From: Sulfuricella denitrificans skB26
Lineage (GTDB): Bacteria; Pseudomonadota; Gammaproteobacteria; Burkholderiales; Sulfuricellaceae
Direction of reading: 5' to 3'
NCBI RefSeq assembly: GCF_000297055.2
Contig: NC_022357.1
Coordinates: 62,001 to 126,000 of the forward strand
Length of the DNA stretch: 64,000 nucleotides
Every line of letters begins with the position of its first letter. Position 1 is the first letter of the stretch. A program made the position numbers and the translations under genes. The notes beneath the pieces are model-generated. The model saw nothing but the letters and a program-made list of their open reading frames with translations. It was not told the origin of the DNA and did no database searches. This document shows, piece by piece, positions 31,044 through 41,848 of the stretch.

Positions 31044-32768
31044 ATGAGTTTTGCCATGCATGGCGTCGGAGTGTCTGGCGGTATCGCCATCGGCTATGCC
31101 CATTTAATCTCCCATGCCGTTCTTGAAGTTCCGCTTTACGCACTGTCATTGGAACAAGTGCCGAATGAGATCGCCCGTTTCGAGGCGGCGATAACCGCCA
31201 CCCGACTCGAACTGGAGGCGCTACGGGTGAATATACCCGCTGGTTCCCCGGCGGAATTCGACGCTTTTCTTGACCTGCATTTGCTGATTCTGGCGGACGG
31301 CACGCTATCCAAAGCGCCGATCGGTCTGATCCAGAACCAGCGTATCAACGCGGAATGGGCGCTGAAGCAGCAGATGGATGCCCTGCTCTCGCAGTTTGAG
31401 CAAATCGAGGACGACTACCTGCGCGAACGCAAGGCCGACGTGGTGCAAGTGGTAGAGCGCGTGCTCAAGGAACTGCTCGGCCATCCCGGTTCGGTTAGTC
31501 AGCCGGCAAGCACCGATGTGAGCCGGATCCTGGTGGCGCACGATCTTTCCCCCGCCGACATGATGCTGTTCAAGCAGCAGCGCTTCGCTGCGTTCATTAC
31601 CGATGTCGGTGGTGTTACCTCGCACACCGCGATTGTTGCCCGCAGTTTGAATATCCCCTCGATCGTGGCGCTGCATCATGCGCGCCAGCTGATCCGCGAA
31701 AATGAACTGTTGATCGTGGATGGCCAGCAGGGCGTGGTGATCGTCAACCCGGACAAGCAGATCCTGGCCGAATACAAGCTGCGCCAGAGTCAGTGGGAAA
31801 TCGAGAAGCAGAAGCTCAAGCGACTCAAGTCTACTGCCGCCACCACCCTGGACGGCACAGCGGTGGAACTGCACGCTAATATCGAATTGCCGCAGGATAT
31901 TCCACAGGTAAAGGCGTCAGGCGCCACCGGTATCGGCCTGTTTCGCAGCGAATTCCTGTTCCTTAATCGCGACGATTTGCCGGACGAGGAGGAGCAATTT
32001 GCCGCCTACCGCAAGGTAGCGCAGGACATGAAGGGGCTGCCGGTGACCATCCGCACCCTGGACTTGGGCGCGGACAAGCAGCTCAGGTTCGCTGACCGTA
32101 GCGGCGATAACCCCGCCTTGGGACTGCGCGCCATCCGTCTATGTCTATCCGAGCCGCAGATGTTCCATACCCAGTTGCGGGCAATCCTGCGCGCCTCGCA
32201 CTATGGCCGGATTCACCTGCTGATCCCGATGCTGTGTAGCTTGTCCGAGCTGCGCCAGACCTTGCACCTGATCGGCCACGCCAAGCAGGAGCTGGCGACG
32301 GAAGGGATACCTTTCGATGCCCGCATTCCGGTCGGCGGCATGATAGAAATCCCGGCGGCGGCGCTGTCGGTGCAGACCTTCGCCAAGCATCTCGATTTCC
32401 TGTCGATCGGCACCAACGACCTGATCCAGTACACCCTGGCGATTGACCGTACCGACGATACCGTGGCGCACCTCTACGATCCGCTTCATCCGGCAGTGCT
32501 GCAGCTCATCGCCATGACCATTGCCGCCGCCGATAAAGCCGGCATTCCGGTTTCGGTATGCGGCGAAATGGCGGGTGATCCCAGCTTCACTCGCCTGCTG
32601 CTCGGATTCGGGTTGCGCCAGTTCTCCATGCATCCGGCTCACGTGCTCACGGTCAAGCAGCAGATCCTCAAATCCGACCTGCCTCACATCACTGGCGTGG
32701 CGCAGAAAATTCTCAAGGCACAGGAGCCGGAGAAGCTGCCCCAGTTGCTGGCGCGTCTGAACGCCTGA
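31044..32768 (+). CDS. ptsI: PTS enzyme I (phosphoenolpyruvate-protein phosphotransferase)
   Basis: Transfers phosphate from PEP to HPr. 574 aa. Active His194 in [17 protein letters not shown]-binding blocks [28 protein letters not shown] and the conserved Cys in VCGEMAGDP near residue 507. RBS AGGAGCGAGG upstream. Confidence 0.96.
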   Translation: MSFAMHGVGVSGGIAIGYAHLISHAVLEVPLYALSLEQVPNEIARFEAAITATRLELEALRVNIPAGSPAEFDAFLDLHLLILADGTLSKAPIGLIQNQRINAEWALKQQMDALLSQFEQIEDDYLRERKADVVQVVERVLKELLGHPGSVSQPASTDVSRILVAHDLSPADMMLFKQQRFAAFITDVGGVTSHTAIVARSLNIPSIVALHHARQLIRENELLIVDGQQGVVIVNPDKQILAEYKLRQSQWEIEKQKLKRLKSTAATTLDGTAVELHANIELPQDIPQVKASGATGIGLFRSEFLFLNRDDLPDEEEQFAAYRKVAQDMKGLPVTIRTLDLGADKQLRFADRSGDNPALGLRAIRLCLSEPQMFHTQLRAILRASHYGRIHLLIPMLCSLSELRQTLHLIGHAKQELATEGIPFDARIPVGGMIEIPAAALSVQTFAKHLDFLSIGTNDLIQYTLAIDRTDDTVAHLYDPLHPAVLQLIAMTIAAADKAGIPVSVCGEMAGDPSFTRLLLGFGLRQFSMHPAHVLTVKQQILKSDLPHITGVAQKILKAQEPEKLPQLLARLNA

Positions 32769-32797
32769 GTGCCCGAAATCACGTTATAATTTCTGCC

Positions 32798-33940
32798 ATG
32801 CACCCGCAACCCAACTCCGTCGGCATCGTTACGCCACAGACCGCGCACTTCGATACGCCGATCGCCCTGAAAAGCGGTGCGACGCTGGACAGCTACGACC
32901 TGGTTTATGAAACCTACGGCACGCTGAACGCGGACAAGTCCAACGCCATCCTGGTTTGCCACGCCCTGTCCGGCCATCACCATGTCGCCGGCTTCCATTC
33001 CGAACAGGAGAAGCGGCCGGGCTGGTGGGACAATATGATCGGTCCCGGCAAACCGGTGGACACCGAGAGTTTTTTTGTTATTGGCCTCAACAACCTGGGC
33101 GGCTGCCACGGCTCGACCGGCCCCTCCAGCCCTGATCCGAAAACCGGCAAGCCTTACGGCAAGACCTTCCCCTTCGTGACGGTGGAAGATTGGGTGGAAA
33201 CCCAGGTAAGGCTGGCCGACCGGCTCGGCATCGAAGCTTTTGCCGTGGTGATGGGCGGCAGCCTGGGCGGGATGCAGGCGCTGTCGTGGACCATCCTGCA
33301 TCCGCAGCGCGTGCGCCATGCCCTGGTGATCGCCTCGGCACCCGGGCTGACCGCGCAGAATATCGCCTTCAACGACGTGGCGCGTCAGGCCATTCTGACC
33401 GACCCGGATTTCCATGGCGGCGATTTCTACGCCCACGGCGTGGTGCCCAGGCGCGGCCTGCGCCTGGCGCGCATGCTCGGTCATATCACCTATCTGTCGG
33501 ACGACGTGATGGGCGAGAAATTCGGCCGCATTCTCAAGAATGACGTATTCCAGTTCGGCTATGGCGTGGAGTTCGAGGTCGAATCCTACCTGCGCTATCA
33601 GGGCGACAAGTTCGCCGACAGCTTCGACGCCAACACCTATCTGCTGATGACCAAGGCGCTCGACTATTTCGATCCCACCCATCATCACCGTGTCGGGCTG
33701 AGTGCAGCGATGAGTCCGGCCCAGGCCGATTTTCTGGTGATCTCATTCACCAGCGACTGGCGTTTTGCGCCGGGCCGTTCGCGCGAAATCGTCAAGGCGC
33801 TGCTGGATAACGACCGCCGCGTCAGCTACGCGGAAATCACCGCGGCGCACGGTCACGATGCCTTCCTCATGCCTGACCCGCACTACCATGCTCTGGTAAG
33901 CGCTTATATGAAAAATGCGGCCAAAGGGTTGGGGATATGA
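32798..33940 (+). CDS. metX: Homoserine O-acyltransferase MetX
   Basis: Acylates homoserine (acetyl or succinyl donor; cannot be told with certainty by eye) in methionine synthesis. 380 aa alpha/beta-hydrolase: nucleophile Ser155 in [11 protein letters not shown], catalytic His in [23 protein letters not shown] overlap with metW. Confidence 0.95.
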   Translation: MHPQPNSVGIVTPQTAHFDTPIALKSGATLDSYDLVYETYGTLNADKSNAILVCHALSGHHHVAGFHSEQEKRPGWWDNMIGPGKPVDTESFFVIGLNNLGGCHGSTGPSSPDPKTGKPYGKTFPFVTVEDWVETQVRLADRLGIEAFAVVMGGSLGGMQALSWTILHPQRVRHALVIASAPGLTAQNIAFNDVARQAILTDPDFHGGDFYAHGVVPRRGLRLARMLGHITYLSDDVMGEKFGRILKNDVFQFGYGVEFEVESYLRYQGDKFADSFDANTYLLMTKALDYFDPTHHHRVGLSAAMSPAQADFLVISFTSDWRFAPGRSREIVKALLDNDRRVSYAEITAAHGHDAFLMPDPHYHALVSAYMKNAAKGLGI

Positions 33941-34521
33941 TCGCCAGAGCCGATTTCGCCGCCATCGCGCGATGGGTGGAGCCGAATGCCAAGGTGCTCG
34001 ATCTGGGCTGCGGCGACGGCACCTTGCTGAAATACCTCAAGGAAGCTCGCAACGCCCACGGCTACGGCATCGAGATTGCCGACACCAACATCCTCGCCTG
34101 CGTCGAAAAAAACGTCAACGTGATCCAGATGGACCTGGAGGCAGGGTTGTCCGGATTCGAGCCGCAGTCATTCGATTTCGTCATTCTGTCGCAGACCCTG
34201 CAGGCGATGCGCAACATCGAACTGGTGGTGAAGGAAATCCTGCGTGTCGGTCGGCAGGGCATCGTCACCATACCCAATTTCGGCTACTGGCGGCGGCGTA
34301 TCCAGATCATCGGCGGGCGCATGCCGGTGTCGAAGGATTTGCCCTACCAGTGGTATGACACGCCCAACATTCATCTTTGCACCTTTGTCGATTTCGAGGC
34401 GTTCTGCCGCGATCAGGGGGTGCGCATCCTTGAGCGCCATGTCATGTGCGATGGCGACGATGTAAGCTTGCTACCGAATCTGCTGGGAAATTTAGCGGTA
34501 TATCGTTTCGAGAAGGCGTAG
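33937..34521 (+). CDS. metW: Methionine biosynthesis protein MetW
   Basis: 194 aa methyltransferase-like protein with [12 protein letters not shown]. metX-metW pairs are standard in beta- and alphaproteobacteria; MetW is thought to support MetX activity. Confidence 0.95.
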   Translation: MIARADFAAIARWVEPNAKVLDLGCGDGTLLKYLKEARNAHGYGIEIADTNILACVEKNVNVIQMDLEAGLSGFEPQSFDFVILSQTLQAMRNIELVVKEILRVGRQGIVTIPNFGYWRRRIQIIGGRMPVSKDLPYQWYDTPNIHLCTFVDFEAFCRDQGVRILERHVMCDGDDVSLLPNLLGNLAVYRFEKA

Positions 34522-34536
34522 GGGCTAAATACTTTA

Positions 34537-34590
34537 TCCGTAGAGGTGAAGCATTACTGGGTTTTCCCCCCGCGTCCTCTGCGGTGAAAA
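34537..34590. repeat. Decayed CGCAGAGG-type inverted repeat
   Basis: TTATCCGTAGAGG at 34535-34547 and CGTCCTCTGCGGTGAA at 34573-34588 are imperfect inverses; the second resembles the arm at 19469-19495. Sits between converging metW and the SafE-like gene. Confidence 0.5.
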
Positions 34591-34620
34591 GACTGTCATC
34601 GAAAAACGAACACATCTGGG

Positions 34621-35289
34621 CTACAGCATCGCCAGCCGATACAAGCCCAGTACGCCGAAGCCCGCCACCAGAAGCCCGGCGGCGAGGCGCACCCCTTTGT
34701 GCTGCATGAAGCCTTTGAGCTGTCGGGCGAAGTAGCCCATCGCCAGCAGGTTGGGCAAGGTGCCGAGACCGAAGGCGATCATGATCATGCCACCACTGGC
34801 GGCGCTGCCGCTGGCCATCGCGGCCACCAGCACGCTGTAGACCAGACCGCAAGGTACACAGCCCCACAGTGCTCCCAGGGCGAAAGCCTGTGGCACCGAA
34901 CGCACCGGTAGCAGCTTTTTCGAGTAAGGCTGCAGGCGCTGCCAGATGACACCGCCGAGGCGCTCAAGCTGCAATATGGCATGGGAAAGACCGGCCAGAT
35001 ACAGGCCCAGGAAAACCAGCAGCAGGTTTGCAATCAGGTACAGGGCCAGCTTGACCGGCAACATGTCGCTCAACATCATGCTGCTCGCCCCGGCAGCGCC
35101 CACCAGTACGCCCGCCGCGCCGTAGCTGACGATGCGGCCCAGGTTGTAGGCCAGATGGAAGCGCCATTGCGGGACATTGGCCGGCATTTGCAGGCTTAAT
35201 GCGCCGACGATGCCGCCGCACATGCCGACGCAGTGGGTGCCGCCGAGCAGGCCAACCAGCAACGCCGAGATCAGGCTGACTTCAGGCAT
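34621..35289 (-). CDS. Sulfite exporter TauE/SafE-like (DsbD_2 type) membrane protein
   Basis: 222 aa from ATG 35289, about six membrane helices. Two Cys motifs, GGTHCVGMCGG in the first helix and WGCVPCGLVYS in the fifth, are typical of the family often found with cbb3 oxidase or copper assembly genes and may bind metal or carry electrons. No such genes are next to it here. Converges on metW. Confidence 0.85.
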   Translation of the reverse strand: MPEVSLISALLVGLLGGTHCVGMCGGIVGALSLQMPANVPQWRFHLAYNLGRIVSYGAAGVLVGAAGASSMMLSDMLPVKLALYLIANLLLVFLGLYLAGLSHAILQLERLGGVIWQRLQPYSKKLLPVRSVPQAFALGALWGCVPCGLVYSVLVAAMASGSAASGGMIMIAFGLGTLPNLLAMGYFARQLKGFMQHKGVRLAAGLLVAGFGVLGLYRLAML

Positions 35290-35423
35290 GGTTTTTGGGG
35301 GTGTAAAGAGGACATGGATAACTATTTTGACATAGCCGGCAGCATCCGGCAAAGAGAAGGGCTTGCTGTTTCTGTGCCGCATTTTCAGGTAAGGTAGCGC
35401 GTCTGAATTATTGTTATTCCCGT

Positions 35424-36674
35424 ATGCCTGAAAACTCCTCTCTGTGGCGGGCGATCTTTACCCGCAAAATGCTTATCTGCGTTTTTACCGGATTCAGTTC
35501 CGGCCTGCCGCTGTATTTCCTGATCAGTCTGGTGCCGGCCTGGTTGCGCTCCGAGCAGGTCGACCTCAAGGTGATCGGCCTGTTTGCACTGATCCAGTTG
35601 CCCTATATCTGGAAGTTCCTCTGGTCGCCGCTGCTGGATCACTTTGCTTGGCCTAAGCTGGGTCGGCGGCGGGGCTGGATGCTGTTTACCCAGATTGCAC
35701 TGCTGCTTTCTGTGCCGATGTTCGGCTGGTTCGAACCGAAGCTGGACCTATGGAGCATCGCCTACCTGGCCTTGGCGGTCGCCTTCTTTTCCGCCACGCA
35801 GGATGTCGTGCTCGACGCCTTCCGGCGGGAAATCCTGTTCGACGTCGAACTCGGCCTGGGCAACTCAATTCACGTCAACGCCTACCGCCTCGCTGGCTTG
35901 GTGCCGGGCTCGCTGTCCCTGATCCTGGCCGACCACTTGCCCTGGAGCAGCGTGTTCCTGATCACCGCCCTGTTTATGCTGCCCGGCGTCGTCATGACGC
36001 TGATGGTGTCCGAGCCCGATCTTGTCAAGTCCGGTCCGAGAACGTTGCGGGCAGCGGTGGTCGAACCGTTCCGCGAGTTCATCAATCGCCAGGGCTGGCG
36101 CTCCGCGCTGCTGATCCTCGGTTTTATTTTTCTTTACAAGCTCGGCGACAGTATGGCCACTGCCCTGGCAACGCCGTTCTACCTCGATATGGGATTCACC
36201 AAGACCGATATCGGCCTGATCGCCAAGCATGCTGGCCTGTGGCCCAGCGTCATCGGCGGGTTGCTGGGGGGGGTGTGGATGATGCGCCTGGGCATCAACC
36301 GCGCGCTGTGGCTGTTCGGCGTGGTGCAGGTGGTGTCGATTTTGGGTTTCGCCGTGCTGGCGCAGGTCGGCCACGATAAGGTCGTGCTCGCCCTGGTGAT
36401 CGGCTTCGAAGCGCTGGGCGTCGGCTTGGGCACGGCGGCCTTCGTTGCCTTCATCGCTCGCACCACTCACCCGCTTTACACCGCCACCCAGTTCGCCCTG
36501 TTCACCAGTCTGGCCTCGGTGCCGCGCGCGTTTATCAATGCTTCTACCGGGTTTCTGGTCGAGCAGCTGGGGTGGTTTTCCTTCTTTATATTATGTACGG
36601 TGTTGGCTTTGCCGGGGATGGCGTTGCTGCTTAAGGTTGCGCCTTGGAAAGAGGGGGAGGATAAGTATTTGTAG
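35424..36674 (+). CDS. ampG: Muropeptide permease AmpG
   Basis: Imports GlcNAc-anhydroMurNAc peptides for cell-wall recycling. 416 aa, 12 membrane helices of the MFS type. Conserved FTGFSSGLPLYFL, WSPLLDHF, SATQDVVLDAFRRE. Divergent from the SafE-like gene. Confidence 0.92.
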   Translation: MPENSSLWRAIFTRKMLICVFTGFSSGLPLYFLISLVPAWLRSEQVDLKVIGLFALIQLPYIWKFLWSPLLDHFAWPKLGRRRGWMLFTQIALLLSVPMFGWFEPKLDLWSIAYLALAVAFFSATQDVVLDAFRREILFDVELGLGNSIHVNAYRLAGLVPGSLSLILADHLPWSSVFLITALFMLPGVVMTLMVSEPDLVKSGPRTLRAAVVEPFREFINRQGWRSALLILGFIFLYKLGDSMATALATPFYLDMGFTKTDIGLIAKHAGLWPSVIGGLLGGVWMMRLGINRALWLFGVVQVVSILGFAVLAQVGHDKVVLALVIGFEALGVGLGTAAFVAFIARTTHPLYTATQFALFTSLASVPRAFINASTGFLVEQLGWFSFFILCTVLALPGMALLLKVAPWKEGEDKYL

Positions 36675-37142
36675 TGGGGTTTAGTTTTGTGCGCTTCGCG
36701 CGTTGTTTGATTGCCGGGGGCAGCCCGGCAGCTGGTTACCTTTCTTGCTTCGCCAAGAAAGGTAACCCAAAGAAGGCGACACCCATCCACCGCCCCTTCG
36801 GGGTTCCCTGCGTTGCTCGCCAAGCCGGGCGGCTGCGGAACTCGCGCTTTGCGCTCAGACAGTCCTCGCCGAAAGCCCCCGACTTGGCTGCGCTACTCGG
36901 CGGCGGATCAAGGGGAATTCAAACCAAACACCCCATCCCCATCCTAGCCTTCCCCTTGAAGGGGAAGGAACTATTACCACCTCTCCCCCAGCGAGGCTGG
37001 GGGCAATAGAGGAGAGAATCGACCCTCTACGCACGCCACCCGGTTCCTCCTCCTCACCGCCTCGGCATCTAAACATTCGCGCGTAGCGCACGCAATCATC
37101 CGGCTAATAGAATTAGGAGTGCCTCACCCATTATTCGTTGCT
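36675..37142. repeat. Gene-free stretch rich in hairpin repeats
   Basis: No gene is supported. At least five inverted repeats follow one another: GCCGGG/CCCGGC near 36712-36730; a perfect 14-base stem GGTTACCTTTCTTG / inverse at 36734-36767 with a 6-base loop; CCCC-TTCG-GGGG near 36793-36805; CCTTCCCCTT/AAGGGGAAGG near 36948-36969; and CCCCAGC/GCTGGGG near 36987-37004. The 14-base palindrome with AAAGAAGGCGAC after it resembles repeats I recall from other proteobacteria. Confidence 0.8.
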
Positions 37143-38006
37143 CTACACGTCTGGGTAAATGAAAGTAGGGGTGATTTTCTTCTTTGCCAAGTACTCACTG
37201 GCGGCCGCTTCGCTGCCAGCGGGGAGAACTAATTTGATTGAAATTGTTTCGCCTGACAGCGCTGCTTCTCGGAGTTGCCAGATGTATTCCAAGTCATACC
37301 GAAGGTCCATCTGAGCGAAATACACTGCCTGCTGATTCTTTGCCCTGTGGCACAGGATTTGTTTTGGTGGGGAGAACAATAGGGGGGCGCCTAACGGCAG
37401 ACCTGCTTTCCCTAATTCACGCATTTTGTCGAGGATTGCGCCAAGACGAAGAACCTGCAAGGTCTTGCCCGTCGCTGTCGCGTCACAAATATAGATTGCT
37501 CCATCGGCATTCCGATTTTCGTTCGCAAAGTACAGTGCTATATCTGGCGACTGCGTCCAGTCCAGGAGATTGGTTCCCTTCAAGAAAAAGAAGGAATCCT
37601 CCTCCTCTGGGTATTGTTGGAGTCGCTTCATAAATTCAAACCAAGCATCGATGTCATGCTGTTGTGCGACCATCTCAAGTTCATCTGAAGGGCGCGCGAG
37701 CACTCCAAATTTCAGAAGAAATAGATTCAGAATGGCTGGATGAAACTCAGCTGAGTCCACAATTCTCTGAGAAAGTCTGTTTTCTGATGGAACCCTGAAA
37801 AGGGTTGTTTTGAATGAGCGTACGAACGTCGAGTCCAACAACCATTCCCTGTTGCGGTGACCACGAAACAGCGCAAGAGCTTTCTTTGTCTTGCAGCATT
37901 CAACGATGTGATTTAGCTCATGAAGAAAGCCATCAAACGAGTTGGGAATCCACTCCCGCGTAATAGCGCTGACAACGGTATCAGAGAGGGAAGGGCGGAT
38001 GTTCAT
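37143..38006 (-). CDS. FRG domain protein
   Basis: 287 aa. The FRG domain signature is ALFRGHRNREWLLDSTFVRSF near residues 43-63, and the family's GTNLLDWTQSPDIALYFA follows near residues 142-160. The function of FRG proteins is not established; they are patchy in bacteria and often lie in accessory regions. Codon use is less GC-rich than the neighbours and it sits beside the hairpin stretch, which suggests acquisition by transfer. Ribosome site is weak. Confidence 0.8.
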   Translation of the reverse strand: MNIRPSLSDTVVSAITREWIPNSFDGFLHELNHIVECCKTKKALALFRGHRNREWLLDSTFVRSFKTTLFRVPSENRLSQRIVDSAEFHPAILNLFLLKFGVLARPSDELEMVAQQHDIDAWFEFMKRLQQYPEEEDSFFFLKGTNLLDWTQSPDIALYFANENRNADGAIYICDATATGKTLQVLRLGAILDKMRELGKAGLPLGAPLLFSPPKQILCHRAKNQQAVYFAQMDLRYDLEYIWQLREAALSGETISIKLVLPAGSEAAASEYLAKKKITPTFIYPDV

Positions 38007-38186
38007 CGTTGGAGAGCCAGTATTTCGTTATAAGCCATCGAATGATTCCTTCCAGTCCGGTCGGTCGCCGAAGTCGCTCGGCCGGGTTCGTGATTGCCGC
38101 TGCACCCATATTTTCAAGGATTAAACGTCACAATTTGTTGCGCGGCAATATCTATCTGCCGACTTTTATGGGCGCGGCGGAAAAGC

Positions 38187-38966
38187 TCAGAACGCCCAAT
38201 CGTAATCCACCGTCAACGGCGCATGATCGCTGAAGCGCTGCTCCTTATAGACCACAGCATTTTTCGCCGTCGCGGCGATACCCGGCGTGGCGATCTGGTA
38301 GTCAATGCGCCAGCCGACATTCTTGGCCCAGGCCTGGCCGCGGTTTGACCACCAGGTATAGGCTTCGCCGGTGGCTTCCGGGTGTAGCTGGCGGTAGATG
38401 TCGACCCAGCCGAGTTCGTCGAATACTTTGGTCATCCAGGTACGCTCTGCGGGCAGGAAGCCGGAGTTTTTCTGGTTGGACTTCCAGTTTTTCAGGTCGA
38501 TTTCTTTGTGGGCGATGTTCCAGTCTCCGCACAGTACGACTTCCTGTCCTTCTGCCTTGAGTTCCACGAGGTGAGGGGCGAAATAATCCAGAAAGCGAAA
38601 CTTTGCGGCTTGGCGTTCTTCGCCGCTGGAGCCGGAAGGCAGGTAGAGCGAGATGACGCTGAGCTTGCCGAAATCGGCTTGCAGGTAGCGGCCTTCGGCG
38701 TCAATTTCGGCAATGCCCATGCCTTCGATCACATTATCAGCCTGGCGTCGAGTGTAGATGCCCACGCCGCTGTAGCCTTTCTTTTCAGCGGCATGGAAGT
38801 AGCCATGAAAGCCTTGTGGCGCGCGCATTTCCGGTGACAAATCGGGCAGTTGCGCCTTGAGTTCTTGCAGGCAGACGATGTCGGCCTGCTGCTGCGGCAG
38901 CCATTCGAGCAGTCCTTTACTGGTGGCAGAGCGGATGCCGTTCAGATTCAGCGTTATAATGCGCAA
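38187..38966 (-). CDS. exoA: Exodeoxyribonuclease III (AP endonuclease)
   Basis: Base-excision repair nuclease. 259 aa. Metal and catalytic residues in [35 protein letters not shown] and FSDHAPL. Divergent from pyrE with 32 bases between. Confidence 0.95.
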   Translation of the reverse strand: MRIITLNLNGIRSATSKGLLEWLPQQQADIVCLQELKAQLPDLSPEMRAPQGFHGYFHAAEKKGYSGVGIYTRRQADNVIEGMGIAEIDAEGRYLQADFGKLSVISLYLPSGSSGEERQAAKFRFLDYFAPHLVELKAEGQEVVLCGDWNIAHKEIDLKNWKSNQKNSGFLPAERTWMTKVFDELGWVDIYRQLHPEATGEAYTWWSNRGQAWAKNVGWRIDYQIATPGIAATAKNAVVYKEQRFSDHAPLTVDYDWAF

Positions 38967-38998
38967 TTGTTTTCTCCGAGAATATTAAGGAAGCCCGA

Positions 38999-39640
38999 AT
39001 GCAGGATTTTCACCAGGATTTTATTCGCTTCGCCATCGAGCGCAACGTGCTGTGCTTCGGCGAATTCAAGACCAAGGCTGGACGGCTGAGCCCCTACTTC
39101 TTCAATACCGGCCTGTTCAACGACGGTGAATCCCTGGGGCAGCTGGCGCAATTTTACGCCAAAGCCATTCTTTCCGCCCCTATCCCGTTCGATATGCTGT
39201 TCGGCCCGGCCTACAAGGGTATTCCCCTGGTGGCGGCGATTGCGGTGGCGCTGGCCGGGCATGGGCGCAACCTGCCTTTTGCGTTCAATCGCAAGGAAGC
39301 CAAGGATCACGGCGAGGGCGGCGCCATCGTCGGAGCGCCGCTGGCCGGGCGGGTGCTGATCGTGGACGATGTGATTTCGGCCGGCACCTCGGTGCGTGAA
39401 TCAGTGGCGCTGATCAAGGCGAACGGAGCCGAGCCCTGCGGCGTGATGATCGCGCTCGACCGGCAGGAACGCGGCACGGGAGAGTTGTCCGCGACCCAGG
39501 AGGTGACGCAGGGTTATGGCATTCCGGTGGTCAGTATCGCTAAGCTGGATGACATGATCGGCTACTTGCGGCAGAAGCCGGAGATGGCGCAAAATCTGCT
39601 GGCGGTTTTAGAATACAAGAATCAATATGGCGTTTCTTAA
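38999..39640 (+). CDS. pyrE: Orotate phosphoribosyltransferase
   Basis: Makes OMP from orotate and PRPP. 213 aa. PRPP-binding motif [30 protein letters not shown] loop. exoA-pyrE divergent pairs are common in betaproteobacteria. Confidence 0.96.
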   Translation: MQDFHQDFIRFAIERNVLCFGEFKTKAGRLSPYFFNTGLFNDGESLGQLAQFYAKAILSAPIPFDMLFGPAYKGIPLVAAIAVALAGHGRNLPFAFNRKEAKDHGEGGAIVGAPLAGRVLIVDDVISAGTSVRESVALIKANGAEPCGVMIALDRQERGTGELSATQEVTQGYGIPVVSIAKLDDMIGYLRQKPEMAQNLLAVLEYKNQYGVS

Positions 39641-39650
39641 AGGAGTCACT

Positions 39651-40274
39651 ATGCGCATTCGCTTCTCATTGTTGCTGATTTTGCTCGCCAGTTTTCCGGC
39701 TGTAGCGGGGAAACTGTATTCCTGGGTGGATGAGCATGGGAAGACCCATTACGGCAACACCGTCCCGCCCCAGTATGCCCAGCAGGGCAACACCGAGCTG
39801 GACAAGAAAGGCTCGGTAATCAAGAAAACCGATGCCGCTTTGACGCCGGAGCAGCGCAAGGCCAAGGAAGAGGAGCTGACGCAGCAAAAGGAGGAAGACA
39901 AGAAGAAGCTGGAACAGCAACGCCGCGACAAGGCGCTGCTCAACACCTATACCACGGAGAAGGAAATCGACCTGGTGCGCGACCGCAACCTTCAACAGGG
40001 CGGACTCCAGCTTCAGAGCATGGAATTGCGCGCCAAGCAGGTCCAGCCGCGCCTTGATCAAGCCCGGAAACAGGCGGTAGACCTGGCTGCAAAGAAGAGG
40101 CCGTTGCCGCCTGATTTGCAGCAGGAGATTGAGGAAGCCGAGAAAGAGATGCTGCGCCTGCAGGAAATGACCAAGCTGAGGCGGATGGAAATGGATGCGA
40201 TTCGCGCCAGGTTCGAGGATGATAAGAAGCGTTTCCGCGAATTGCGCCAGGTCGAGGAGGCGGCGAAGAGGTAA
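39651..40274 (+). CDS. DUF4124 domain protein, exported, with coiled coil
   Basis: 207 aa from ATG 39651 (AAAGGAG upstream). Signal peptide ends about ...FPAVAG; KLYSWVDEHGKTHYGNTVPP is the DUF4124 motif. Residues ~75-205 are a highly charged coiled coil. Function unknown. Confidence 0.85.
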   Translation: MRIRFSLLLILLASFPAVAGKLYSWVDEHGKTHYGNTVPPQYAQQGNTELDKKGSVIKKTDAALTPEQRKAKEEELTQQKEEDKKKLEQQRRDKALLNTYTTEKEIDLVRDRNLQQGGLQLQSMELRAKQVQPRLDQARKQAVDLAAKKRPLPPDLQQEIEEAEKEMLRLQEMTKLRRMEMDAIRARFEDDKKRFRELRQVEEAAKR

Positions 40275-40284
40275 TGTGTAACAC

Positions 40285-40313
40285 CGCCGGGGGCTGATAT
40301 GCCCCGGCGTTTC
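40285..40313. terminator. Bidirectional terminator
   Basis: 8-base stem CGCCGGGG/CCCCGGCG with a short T-run between two converging genes. Confidence 0.75.
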
Positions 40314-40317
40314 TGCT

Positions 40318-41754
40318 TCAGCCGGCCAGCTTCTTCTTCAGGATTTCGTTGAGCTGAGCCGGATTGGCTTTACCTTTGCTGGCTTTCATCGCCAGGCCGA
40401 CGAAGAAGCCGAACACCTTTTCCTTGCCGCTGCGGTATTCGGCGACCTGTGCCGGGTTGGCCGCAACGATCTCATCCACGATCTTTTCGATCGCGCCGCT
40501 GTCGGATACCTGCTTTAATCCCTTGGCTTCGATGATCGTGTCGGCATCGCCTTCGCCGGCCCACATCGCAGTGAATACTTCCTTGGCGATCTTGCCCGAA
40601 ATGGTGCCGTCCACAATGCGTTTCAGCAGTCCGGCGAGCTGGCCGGCGGAGATAGGGGCGTTCGTGATCTCGAGCCCCTCTTTGTTGAGCTGGGCAGACA
40701 GGTCGCCCATGATCCAGTTGGTGGCAATTTTCGCCTCGCCGCCCAGCGCCTTGACCGTATCCTCGAAATAGCCCGCCAGTTCACGCGATGTGGTCAGGAT
40801 GCCGGCATCGTAAGCAGGCAGTCCCTGATCGCGCATGAAGCGCTCGCGCATCGCCTGCGGCAGCTCCGGCATTGTGGCGCGGGCCTGGTCGAGGAAAGCC
40901 TCGTCCACTACCAGCGGCAGCAGGTCGGGGTCGGGGAAGTAACGGTAATCGTTGGCTTCTTCCTTGGAGCGCATCGAACGCGTCTCGTCCCGGTCAGGGT
41001 CGTAGAGGCGGGTTTCCTGGACGATGCGGCCGCCGTCCTCGAGGATCTCGATCTGCCGGCGAACTTCGTATTCGATGGCTTTTTCCATGAATTTGAAGGA
41101 ATTGAGGTTCTTGATTTCGCAGCGGGTGCCGAGCGTTTCCGTGCCCATGGGCCGCACCGAAACGTTGGCGTCGCAGCGGAATGAGCCTTCCTGCATGTTG
41201 CCGTCGCAAATGCCGATCCAGCGCACCAGGGAATGCAGCTTCTTGGCATAAGCCACCGCTTCGGCGCTGCTGCGCAGGTCGGGCTCGGTGACGATCTCGA
41301 CCAGCGGCGTGCCGGCACGGTTGAGGTCGATGCCGGTCATGCCGTGGAAGTCCTCATGCAGCGATTTTCCGGCATCCTCCTCGAGGTGGGCGCGGGTGAT
41401 GCGGATGGTTTTTTCCCGATCGCCTACCTGTATCTGCAGCGTTCCGCCTTCGGCCACGATCGGCAGTTCGAGCTGGGTGGTCTGGTAGCCTTTGGGTAAA
41501 TCCGGGTAGAAGTAGTTCTTGCGTTCGAATACCGATTTGCGATTGATCCGTGCGCCGATGGCTAGCCCGAACTTGACCGCCTTTTCTGCCGCTACTCGGT
41601 TGAATACCGGCAGCACGCCGGGCAGGGCGATATCCACCGCGCAGGCCTGGGAATTGGGCGCAGCGCCATAGGCGGTGGCTGCTCCAGAGAAAATCTTGGA
41701 TTGCGTGTTGAGCTGGGCATGCGTTTCCAGCCCGATGACGATTTCCCACTGCAT
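40318..41754 (-). CDS. gatB: Aspartyl/glutamyl-tRNA amidotransferase subunit B
   Basis: Part of GatCAB, which amidates mischarged Glu-tRNA-Gln or Asp-tRNA-Asn. 478 aa. [48 protein letters not shown], and a C-terminal YqeY-like tail. Separated from gatA by a heptamer element. Confidence 0.96.
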   Translation of the reverse strand: MQWEIVIGLETHAQLNTQSKIFSGAATAYGAAPNSQACAVDIALPGVLPVFNRVAAEKAVKFGLAIGARINRKSVFERKNYFYPDLPKGYQTTQLELPIVAEGGTLQIQVGDREKTIRITRAHLEEDAGKSLHEDFHGMTGIDLNRAGTPLVEIVTEPDLRSSAEAVAYAKKLHSLVRWIGICDGNMQEGSFRCDANVSVRPMGTETLGTRCEIKNLNSFKFMEKAIEYEVRRQIEILEDGGRIVQETRLYDPDRDETRSMRSKEEANDYRYFPDPDLLPLVVDEAFLDQARATMPELPQAMRERFMRDQGLPAYDAGILTTSRELAGYFEDTVKALGGEAKIATNWIMGDLSAQLNKEGLEITNAPISAGQLAGLLKRIVDGTISGKIAKEVFTAMWAGEGDADTIIEAKGLKQVSDSGAIEKIVDEIVAANPAQVAEYRSGKEKVFGFFVGLAMKASKGKANPAQLNEILKKKLAG

Positions 41755-41766
41755 AGTTATAACCTC

Positions 41767-41848
41767 GTGAGGGGTGAGGGGTGAGGGGTGAAAGAGGAGA
41801 AGAGCAAGATAACCATACGCCTAACCCCTCACGCCTAACCCCTCACCG
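41767..41848. repeat. Heptamer inverted-repeat element at the gatA/gatB junction
   Basis: Left arm GTGAGGG three times plus GTGAAAG (41767-41794); right arm CTAACCC, CTCACGC, CTAACCC, CTCACCG (41821-41848). Read on the minus strand, the first arm met encodes the last residues and the TAG stop of gatA. Confidence 0.95.

Noticed and set aside
41767-41848. Heptamer arrays as a CRISPR array
   Set aside because: Units are 7 bases with no spacers and the arms are inverted; no cas genes.
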